The position numbers and the translations under genes are program-made. 64,000 bases of DNA from Desmodus rotundus (lineage: Eukaryota; Chordata; Mammalia; Chiroptera; Phyllostomidae): assembly GCF_022682495.2 (NCBI RefSeq), contig NC_071392.1, positions 59,731,459-59,795,458 on the forward strand, read 5' to 3'. Each line of letters opens with the position of its first letter. The first letter of the stretch is position 1. Under the pieces are notes generated by a model. That model saw only the letters and a program-made list of their open reading frames with translations, was not told the DNA's origin and did no database searches. Of this stretch, positions 56,001 to 64,000 are shown one piece after another.

Positions 56001-56921
56001 ATCAAAGGAAAGAAAAGCTTTCTGAGGTGTGTCTCACAATAGCACCTGTATTTATAAGCATTTCCCAAATCATCCGATCTCTTTAATCATGGCATTCAAG
56101 GCCATTCATTTTATATAAATATAAATTTATATATACTGAATCATTGGTCAATTTTTCACATGTTACAAAATAAGTCACTTTATAATTTTAGAGAACCCAC
56201 ACCATTGACTTGAAAACACAATTTTATAGTTGTCTTATATGGAAGTTTGGCTTTATTACATAAATACTGAGGTAGTCAAAACATCCAGATTGGTTGGGGA
56301 GCATACTAAATGAGCATATTTGTCATGGCATGTAAACAAGACAGATGTATTCTACTATTCACCCAACAGTATAAATTGTCAACTCCAGCTTTCTCCTGAA
56401 TAAAAATAAACGTTGCTTTTCCACAATAAAAATGTTTTATAAAAGCAATAAAACAACTCAAAGGTACATTGTTATCATGAGCTAATCACACCCTTGGGGA
56501 ATTAGAGACACTTAGCTGCACCTAGTACCTCAGAGCACCTGAGGGCTGTGATTATTTCTTGATAACCCCCACAGTCTGTCAGGAATATTAATTAGATAAT
56601 ATTCAACTTGGTAATACTATATTTGGAGATTCTTTTGGAAGTTGCACATTTATAAAAATTTTTACATATATCCATACATATCAACAAAATGTTAAAGAAT
56701 TATTATTGCCACAAAAAAAAGTTTTAAATATCATTAGAAAAAAAAATAGAGTCCCAAACTAAACTCTGAGGTGCTACTTTAACAATGAGTAACTCTGATG
56801 AGTTTAACCCAAGAAATCTTTGAGAAAAATCACCAAAAATCACATAATGTAGTTTATTTTCAATCAATAAATGGTTGTGACACTTCAATCATCCTAATGA
56901 GATTTGGTTGCACATTGTTTA
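56001..56921. other. AT-rich intergenic sequence, no gene recognised
   Basis: No recognisable coding, RNA or mobile-element content. It ends at the insertion duplication of HAL1 copy 6. Confidence 0.5.
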
Positions 56922-58197
56922 AAAAAGAGTTGGGCAGGCTTCTGGTCAAGATGGTGATGTAGACCGACATGGCTGGCTTTTTTGCACTACTGCATCAAAA
57001 GTAAAACTAAAATATAGAACAACCATCACTTGAGAACATTAAAAATTGAGAATAACATAAATCTGACAATTACAAAGTCAAGTTGAAGGGAAGTCTGACA
57101 ACTACAGAATCAAAGAAACCTCATCCATCCAGAGTGGTAGGAAGGGTGCAGGTGTGGAACAGGCCAATCCCACACCCACATGGATAAAAATTCAGGAGGA
57201 ATGTTTCTGAAGTGAGGAGTCCCAGACCCACAGATGGCCCCCACGCCCAGGATTCCAGAGCCAGGATGATAATGCCCACAACTTCTGGCTGTAAAACCAG
57301 TGGAGATTGAGTTGGTGGAGGAGGCTGATGGAGCCCTGAGCAATTCCTCTTGGGGAACTCACACATGGAATCACCTAGTCAGATTCGCTTCCTCTCAGCT
57401 CCAGCACCAGGGTGGCAGTTTGAAGGGCACCAATGGTATACAGGGAGAGACTGAAGTGTCTGGCATTGGAGTGAGCAGAGGGCATTGGCCCTTTGCTAAG
57501 CCCTCCCCCCACAGAGTCAGAAAGGCTGGTGCCATATATGAGACACCATCAACCTGGCTATTACCATGTGACCCACCTCAGATATCCACAAAGGCTCTAC
57601 CCCACCCAATTTATGGGCCCACCCAAGCTCCTTCTCTGTAAGAATGGCTAGTCTTGGCTTCTAAATCCTATCAAACAAGAGTCACAGCTTGACATCACCT
57701 GGGAATCTCCAAGCCCAGGACAAGTAGCAGCCATCTCAGATTGCTTTATAGTTCAGGCAGGCTGCCCCAAGCAAAACACAAATAGGGGCTGAATTTGGCC
57801 TGTACCACCTGGGAAGTCCCAGGGCCAACACACCCAGTGGATAGCTACAGACTATGTCAAAACACCACTACCCTGCCCCTGCACATATGATCCTCCATGG
57901 AGAGTGGAGGTTGGTGGTCAGTGGTCACAGACAAACCTTGTAGCTGACCTGCCTGGGTAAATCCCTCCTGTTGATCTGCCAACAGCAACAAAGGCTCAAC
58001 TACAAAAGGAGGGTATACTCAGCCCACACAAAGGGCACACCTCACACACACAGCTTGGGTGATAGGGGAGGCTATGCCACTGGACCCTACAGGACACCTA
58101 CTACATTAGGCCACACTACCATGACACAGAGTCAAAATAGCTCTATCTAATACATAGAAGCACAGGGAGGTTGCCAAAATGAGGAGACAAAGAAACA

Positions 58198-58800
58198 TGG
58201 CCCAAATGAAAGAACAGATCAAAACTCCAGAAAAAGAGCTAAACTAAATGGAGATAAGCAATCTATTAGATGCAGAGTTCAAAACACTGTTTATAAGGAT
58301 GCTCAAGGAACTTAGTGAGGACCTCAGCAGCATAAAAAAGACCCAGTCAGAAACGAAGGATACACTAATTGAAATAAAGATCAATTTACAGAGAAACAAG
58401 AGTAGAATGGATGAAGCTGAGAATCAAATCAGTGATTTGGAACACAAGGAAGCAATAAATAACCACTCAGAACAAGAAGAAAAAAGAATCCAAAAAAGGA
58501 AAATAAGGATAGTGTAAACAGGCTCTGGGACAACCTTAAGAGGTCCAACATTCACCTCATAGAGGTACCAGAAGGAGAAGAGAAAGAGCAAGAAATTGGA
58601 AATCTATCTGAAAAAAATAGTTACAGAAAACTTCCCTAATTTGGTGAAGGAAATAGACATGCAAGTCCTGGAAGCACAGAGAGTACCAATTATGATAGAT
58701 GCAAAGAGGCACACTCCAAGATACACCATTATTAAGAAGTCAAAGGTTAAAGAGAAAGAGAGACTCTTAAAAACAAGAGAAAAGCCCTGGCTGGTATAGT
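58198..58800 (+). pseudogene. Older HAL1 ORF1, truncated
   Basis: It starts ATGGCCCAAATGAAAG. A stop follows after the KSELN-like segment (near 58243). Open pieces are 58248-58517 (LLDAEFKTLFIRMLKEL, coiled-coil type DEAENQISDLEHK) and 58596-58799 (RRM-derived, ENFPNLVKEIDMQV). After the SINE the sequence goes almost at once into 3'UTR (ggttgtcaacttggg near 58994). The C-terminal domain is therefore missing from this copy too, by a larger deletion than in the short subfamily. Confidence 0.75.
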
Positions 58801-58964
58801 TCAGTGCATTGATTCCCAGTCAGGGCACATGCCTAGGTTTCAGACCAGGTCCCCAGTGGGTGCCACATGAAAGGCAACCGCACATTGATGTTTCTCTCCC
58901 TCTTGCTCTCTCTTCTTTCCTCTCTGTCTAAAAATAAATAATTAAATCTTCAAGAAAAAGAAAG
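58785..58964 (+). mobile_element. VES SINE (bat tRNA-derived SINE)
   Basis: It starts (A)GCCCTGGCTGG and carries ttcccagtcagggcacatgc, the pyrimidine-rich ctctccctcttgctctctctt stretch and an A-rich end aaaataaataattaaatc. A 13-bp duplication (aacaagagaaaag at 58772-58784 and 58965-58977) flanks it. About 40 bp of the usual tRNA-like head between the A and B boxes appears deleted. VES SINEs are characteristic of bats, which is the strongest taxonomic clue here. Confidence 0.9.
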
Positions 58965-59270
58965 AACAAGAGAAAAGAAGTTAGTTACTGGAAGGTTGTC
59001 AACTTGGGAGGATGGAGGGGGAGAATGGGTAAAGAGGTGACCAGATTGGGAAATACAAATAGGTAGTTACAGAATAGCCATATGGATGTAAAGTACAATC
59101 TAAGAAATGGAGTAGCCAAAGAACTTATATGCATGACCCATGGATATAAACAATGGTGGGAAATTGCCAGAGGGAGTATGGGGGGCTCGGTGGAAGAGGG
59201 GAAAGGGAGAAAAATCAGGACAACTGTAATAGCATAATCAACAAAATATAATTTAAAAAGAGTTGGGCAG

Positions 59271-60349
59271 AATAATAAACAGTGTTAAATGCAGTCATAA
59301 ACATATACATTAGTTTAGAAAAATTCATCATAATAAGTTAGAAAGTTTTAATTTTAGACCATCCTATGTGATTACTTTAGGTCTCTGAGTCTCTGAGTTT
59401 ATAAGTCTGCCAAGCAGGCCTCCCCACTCTTGTTGGTTTTTGCATGTTACTCCTTTCCTTCCACACACCCCTTTTAAATCATAAATCAATCCAACAGAGG
59501 CACTGATCATCAAACTTTTGGTTGGATGATGAGGCTTCCTGGTACTAGGAAGTCTCAGTGTCAGCATTTATTTTGCCTAACAATGGACAATTAGGAATGA
59601 TGCAAGACTGTTGTAACTTTGGATGGAAGTCCAGGTCATATTTTTTCTCCAAAGTGAGAAGTAGGGAAGTGGAAGGCAGTCAGGCCTTAAGGGGCTTTAT
59701 TAAGAAAAACACTCTGGATTATATTTAACCTATGAGCTGTCATGATCCAGGTTTTGTTGCCTGTCTTACTTTTCTATATTTTGCATCTAGTATAACATTT
59801 ACTTACAGTTTGAGGGCACAGCATACATCTTTTCAGTTTTCATAATCTGACTATAATATGGGTTTTTATTTATTATGGCCCATTTACTTCCCATTGAAAG
59901 CACTCAGGTGCTATTATTAATTCATTTAAATTCCAGAGGCCAAGAAGACAGAAAAGTTTTGTAAATAAATTTTTCTGTGCCTCAGCAGAAGTTATAGATA
60001 CTAAGTTTTTAGAGTTATTTCAGCTTCTATTTGAATTAATATAGTTAGTAGTCTTTTTTGGGTTAAGGGGTAAGCACATTCAGGATAACTATCTCCTTTT
60101 AATTTCTAAAAATGTACACATTTCTTTCTTTTTTGCAATAGTATTTCTTCTAAATTTCAAAATGGAAACTGTAGAGTATCACTCATAATCCAAGGATTAT
60201 CTTATACACTTCTACAATTATTAACAGTTGGGCAATATATTCAAGGTTTGAGAAAAGTCTAAAGAACAAGTACAATTATTATTATTAATAATAGCAGACA
60301 GGTAAAGACAATCAAACAAATAAAATTAACAATAATTTGTAGGTACGCA
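59271..60349. other. Unassigned, possibly env side of an old ERV
   Basis: It lies downstream (minus strand) of the integrase remnant at 60350, where env would be expected. No env motif was recognised. A 67-codon minus frame at 59567-59364 has no identifiable domain. Confidence 0.35.
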
Positions 60350-61480
60350 GGCCTTGTTGATGTTTTTGGATAGTGGTCTATCTCTGAGGTCAGTGGTTTC
60401 TCATCCTCAGGAAATCTTTGATCTCTGCTGTTGAGGCAAGTGTCAGTGACAAGAGCAGGTGTACATTTGTGGTTAGGCCCCTGATAAGGTCTTTTCCAAC
60501 AATTTTAGAATGTTAGAGAGAGAATGTCTTTAATTAATGTATTTTTCCAATGGACAGAAATCCCGTAGTTGTAAGCTGTGGTCTTTGAAGTCTTTGTCTC
60601 CCAGGAGCACACTGAAATGTTACTAATTTATCAGTCACTATAAGCAAGTTAACCAGCCCCTGATAATAATGCAGAAGTCTTCTTTTAGTAAAGTTGAATC
60701 ATATGTCTTTTCATCTAAATGCATAGAGTGGCTGGTGACTATTTTCAAAGGAGAAAGGCTAAGCTTACCAGATTTCAGACTTCTTCTTACCATAAGAAGA
60801 GCTTTTGGTCTATGGAGATTAAATGTTCCTGGAAATTTACCTATTTGTATTAATTGTACCATTTGTATGTTCTACCAATTCAAAGAACTGGGGCTAAGAA
60901 GCACAGTGAAAATACTGTAGAATAGGACAAATATTACAAATGGATTGCATCATTTGTCTAGTAAAATGAGTCATTCAGTAAATAACTGAGGAAATTCCTC
61001 AATTGGGTATTCATAATTAATTTTTTTCTAATAAATTACCCATCATTAAGGCTGTTTCTCTCCTACAAGGGACCCTCAACCCATACAAATATTATAACTA
61101 ACACATATTTGTATTCTTGAGATGGTGGCATTTGGATAAATCCAATTAATACACTTCAAATGGACTGAAAGAACGGAAAAATGTCCTTGGGACCCATGGA
61201 ATGATTTTCCAGGTTTATATTCAGACAAATAGAACATCTGATATACACTTTATGAGGTGCAGTAGCAGTAATATTGTTATTCCATGGTATCATCTTTTAG
61301 TAAAATAATTTCAGCTCATGTACATGTTAAAGTACAGTATAGGTAATTAGGTTCCTATAAGTAAGATTGGTTTCTGATAAGATACAAGCCATATCTGTTT
61401 GCCTGGAACAAAGATTCACCCTTTTGTTGCCATATTCTCTTTTCCTTGACAATACTACATTGGAGCTATAAGTGACTGGG
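60350..61480 (-). pseudogene. Class I ERV pol: integrase remnant
   Basis: Integrase joins retroviral DNA to host DNA. On the minus strand a core piece near 61130-61060 reads MPPSQEYKYVLVI followed by WVEGP, resembling the gammaretroviral integrase core. The first catalytic Asp position reads Gly and the second is lost in a short deletion. Further on, the frame 60862-60638 (IGKFPGTFNLHRPKALLMV, MHLDEKTYDSTLL) and 60600-60500 (GDKDFKDHSLQLRDF) resemble its C-terminal part. Frames shift and stop repeatedly. The upstream RNase H lies beyond HAL1 copy 5. Confidence 0.62.
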
Positions 61481-61486
61481 TTTTTA

Positions 61487-61513
61487 TTAATTAATTAATT
61501 AATTAATTAATTA
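61487..61513. repeat. (TTAA)n microsatellite at the HAL1 tail
   Basis: About six TTAA/AATT units form the 3' tail of HAL1 copy 5, probably expanded from the A-rich tail. Confidence 0.85.
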
Positions 61514-63447
61514 TATTTATTGATTATGCTATTACAGTTGTCCCATTTCCCCCACTTCACTCAACTCTATCCTTCCCATCCCCTCCCTCCCACACTCCCT
61601 ACCTGTCTGTTCATGTCCATGGGTCATACATATAAGTTCTTTGGCTTCTACATTGCCTATACTATTCTTACCCTCCCCCTGTCTATTTTCTACCTGTCAT
61701 TTATGTTACTTATTCTCTGCACCTTTCCCCCCTCTCTCCCTCTCCCACTCCCCTGTTGATAACCCTCCATGTGATCTCCATTTTTGTGGTTCTGTTCATG
61801 TTCTAGTTGTTTGCTTAGATTGCTTTTGTTTTTGTTTTAGGTGTGGTTGTTAATAACTGTGAGTTTGCTGTCATTCTTACTGTTCATATTTTTTTTCTTC
61901 TTTTTCTTAGATAAGTCCCTTTAACATTTCATAGAATAAGGGCTTGGTGATGATGAACTCCTTGAACTTGACCTTATCTGAGAAACACTTTATCTTCCCT
62001 TCCATTCTAAATGATAGCTTTGCTGGATAGAGTAATCTTGGATGTAGGCCCTTGCCTTTCATGACTTTGAATACTTCTTTCCAGCCCCTTCTTGCCTGTA
62101 AGGTCTCTTTGGAGAAGTCAGCTGACAGTCTTATGGGAACTCCTTTGTAGGTAACTGTGTCCTTTTCTCTTGCTGCTTCTAAGATTCTCTCCTTCTGTTT
62201 CATCTTAGGTAATGTAATGATGATGTTCCTTGGTGTGTTCCTCCTTGGGTCCAGCTTCTTTGGGACTCTCTGAGCTTCCTGGACTTCCTGGAAGTCTATT
62301 TCCTTTGCCAGACTGGGGAAGTTCTCCTTCATTATTTGTTCAAATGAGTTTTCAATGTTTTGTTCTTCCTCTTCTCCTCCTGGCACCCCTATAATTCAGA
62401 TGTTGGAATGTTTCAAGATGTCCTGGAGGTTCCTAAGCCTCTCCTCATTTTTCCGAATTCTTGTTTATTCATTATTTTCTGGTTGGATGTTTCTTTCTTC
62501 CTTCTGGTCCACACTGTTGATTTGAGTCCCAGTTTCCTTCGCATCACTATTGGTTCCCTGTATATTTTCCTTTGTTTCTCTTAGCATAGCCTTCATTTTT
62601 TCATCTAATTTGCAACCAAATTCAAACAATTCTGAGAGCATCCTAATTACCAATGTTTTGAACTGTGCATCTGATAGGTTGGCTATCTCTTTGCTGCTTA
62701 GTTGAATTATTTCTGGAGCTTTGATCTGTTCTTTCATTTGGGCCTTTTTTTTTTTTTTGTCTCAGTGTGCCTGTTATGTAAAGGGGTGGAGCCTTAGGTG
62801 TTCACTGGGGCGGGGTAAAGCTGGTGGCTGTGCTGTGATGCTGTATGTGGGGGAGGGGCTGAGAGGGAGCAATGGCGCTTGCTCCACTCTCTGCCAGATT
62901 TCAGTCACTCCCTCTGCTACCCACAATCAACCTGGGTTCCTCTGGTACTGATTCCTGAGTGGGTGGGCTTGTGGATGCCCTAGGCCCCTGTGGGTCTTTC
63001 CAACGACCTCTCCTATGAGGCTGGGAGTTTCTCCTGCTGCCACCTCAACCCCCATGGGTGTTTTCAATCAGAAGTTTGAGGCTTTATTTCCCCATGCTAG
63101 AGCCCTGGGCTGAGGGGTCTGTTTTGCTCCCACGCCCTTCCTCCCAGTTTATCTACACTCCACATGGGGCTGCAGAGTCTGCTAGCTGTCTCACTGCCTG
63201 TCCCATTCCACCACGTCTCTGGGTCCAGCCGCATCACTAGGAGTCCTCTGCCTCGGCTGCCTGTTTCTGCCCCTCCTACCGGTCTGGATGAATGTTTCTT
63301 CTTTATCTCCTTGGTTGTCAGACTTCCGTATGGTTCGATTTTCTGTCAATTCTGGTTGTTTTTTGTTTTTAAATTGTTGTTTTCCTTCTTTTGGTTGTGC
63401 GAGGAGGCGCAGTGTGTCTACCTACGCCTCCATCTTGGTTTTCCCAT
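61493..63447 (-). mobile_element. HAL1 copy 5, full-length-ORF1 type, inside an ERV pol
   Basis: Flanks share actgg(g)tttttattaatt (from about 61475 and from 63448), a duplication with one base difference. On the minus strand it starts with CAAGATGGAGGC (about 63429-63440). It has a 5'UTR, a broken ORF1 (62752-61907), a G-rich 3'UTR and a tail expanded into a TTAA-type microsatellite (61485-61512). It divides an old retroviral pol into RNase H and integrase parts. Confidence 0.88.
61907..62752 (-). pseudogene. HAL1 ORF1, full-length type, two stops
   Basis: It aligns with the 279-aa ORF1 at 22390-21551. The ATGGCC start reads AAGGCC, so translation could only begin at the next Met (62737). 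A stop replaces Glu near 62465 and another replaces Arg near 62400 (CGA to TGA). The complete C-terminal domain is present (KERILEAAREKDTVTYKG, RRGWKEVFKVMKGKG). The 47-residue segment is therefore ancestral within this window's younger copies. Confidence 0.85.
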
Positions 63448-63464
63448 ACTGGTTTTTATTAATT

Positions 63465-63790
63465 TAATAGGAAGTAAGAAACATTTTCAGGTCTGGATAA
63501 TTTTGCTGTTTAATGGTGTCTGTTTAGCTGCAGGGTCAGCTAAAAAATTTCTTTTTGTTTCCATGGTGGGAGCTTTAGAAAACCCTGGGATTTTTATAAT
63601 TTCCAGTTGTTTCAGTTTTTGTATGACATCTAATAATTTGCTATTTACTTTCCATTCTCTATGGCCTGCCCTGAGATAGTTAAGAAACCTTGCTTCTTCA
63701 ACAATCTTCTGAAGTTGTGAGCTACATCAAAAGCATAGTTATTATCAGTGTAAATATGGAATATTTGATCTTTGGCCAAGTGACAAGTCA
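63465..63790 (-). pseudogene. Class I ERV pol: RNase H remnant
   Basis: RNase H removes the RNA strand during reverse transcription. On the minus strand the readable run near 63765-63700 gives IYTDNNYAFDVAHNF, with a TD that fits a catalytic aspartate. It is followed by KKQGFLTISGQ and, near 63530, LADPAAK, another conserved site. The domain order and wording fit gammaretrovirus-like Pol. A frameshift lies near 63655. Upstream reverse-transcriptase sequence would lie beyond the window end. Integrase follows at 61480-60350 after removal of HAL1 copy 5. Confidence 0.68.
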
Positions 63791-64000
63791 GAGTTAAAAA
63801 TTAATTACTTTTGTTGGGCAAATTTTATTCATGTAAATAAGAACTTACAGTTAGGTCCACCATGGAAGTTATTACAGATCCAGTTCAGTAACATTCTTGT
63901 TTATCTTTCAAAGATCTGCCTGTAAACCAAATTGTCAAATAGGAACAAGAAAGTGGTCAGGTGAATTTGATTTTAATAAGCCACATAGAGGCTGAGCCAT
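63791..64000 (-). pseudogene. Probable continuation of the ERV pol remnant
   Basis: The sequence is contiguous with the RNase H remnant on its upstream side. Only short decayed frames are visible and no motif is certain. Confidence 0.35.

Larger units (their letters stand above)
56938..59254 (+). mobile_element. Older HAL1 (copy 6) with truncated ORF1, carrying a VES SINE
   Basis: It is bounded by a perfect 16-bp duplication (aaaaagagttgggcag at 56922-56937 and 59255-59270). It begins GCTTCTGGTCAAGATGGTG, a degraded YY1-type 5' end. It has a long 5'UTR (to 58197), a broken ORF1, a VES SINE insertion, then a 3'UTR ending aacaaaatataattt. Sequence divergence from the other HAL1 copies is high, so it belongs to an older subfamily even though its duplication is still perfect. 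Confidence 0.85.

Noticed and set aside
1..64000. CRISPR arrays, tRNA or rRNA genes, bacterial operons
   Set aside because: No regularly spaced short repeats and no cloverleaf beyond the tRNA-derived head of the VES SINE; the sequence is plainly mammalian.

Overview
The window looks like a gene-poor, transposon-saturated stretch of a mammalian genome, most likely a bat. The evidence is LINE-1 (L1) elements with ORF1, ORF2 and YY1-type 5' ends, repeated ORF1-only 'half-L1' (HAL1) elements, one VES-type tRNA-derived SINE with the bat-typical 'GCCCTGGCTGG' head, and scraps of old mammalian L2, MIR and L1. No host protein-coding exon, RNA gene or CRISPR array could be supported. The only open frames with recognisable content belong to L1, HAL1 and endogenous retroviruses (ERVs).

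Layout. 1-2.2 kb is AT-rich sequence without a recognised feature. 2.2-8.7 kb is a nearly full-length L1 on the minus strand with broken ORFs. 9.0-10.9 kb is a HAL1 (+) with a 17-bp target-site duplication (TSD) and an open ORF1. 10.9-13.8 kb is AT-rich and unassigned. 13.85-33.55 kb is a nested complex: an outer gammaretrovirus-like (class I) ERV-A, with a related ERV-B inserted at 16.19-24.27 kb. ERV-B holds a reversed solo class II LTR (18.64-19.48 kb, 6-bp TSD, inside gag) and a minus-strand HAL1 (21.15-23.21 kb). A nearly full-length minus-strand L1 (26.68-33.36 kb, intact ORF1) splits the 3' LTR of ERV-A. 35.3-36.8 kb has two adjacent solo class II LTRs with perfect 6-bp TSDs, one carrying three phased GAAACC units that match an interferon-response element. 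37.5-47.6 kb is a layered L1 graveyard: two minus fragments, then an old plus-strand L1 interrupted by two HAL1 copies, then another L1 3' end. 47.6-56.9 kb holds ancient L1, MIR and L1 3'UTR scraps plus several LTR-like units. 56.9-59.3 kb is an older HAL1 with the VES SINE inside it. 59.3-64 kb is a degraded class I ERV pol (integrase and RNase H, minus strand) split by a fifth younger HAL1.

How it works together. L1 ORF2 supplies endonuclease and reverse transcriptase; HAL1 encodes only ORF1 and must depend on L1 in trans, as must the SINE. The most notable signal is the HAL1 series: five relatively young copies and one older copy in 64 kb. Three of the young copies share the same 47-codon in-frame deletion in the C-terminal half of ORF1, so a deleted ORF1 variant appears to have multiplied. 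All family assignments are by eye from motifs; no database search was possible.
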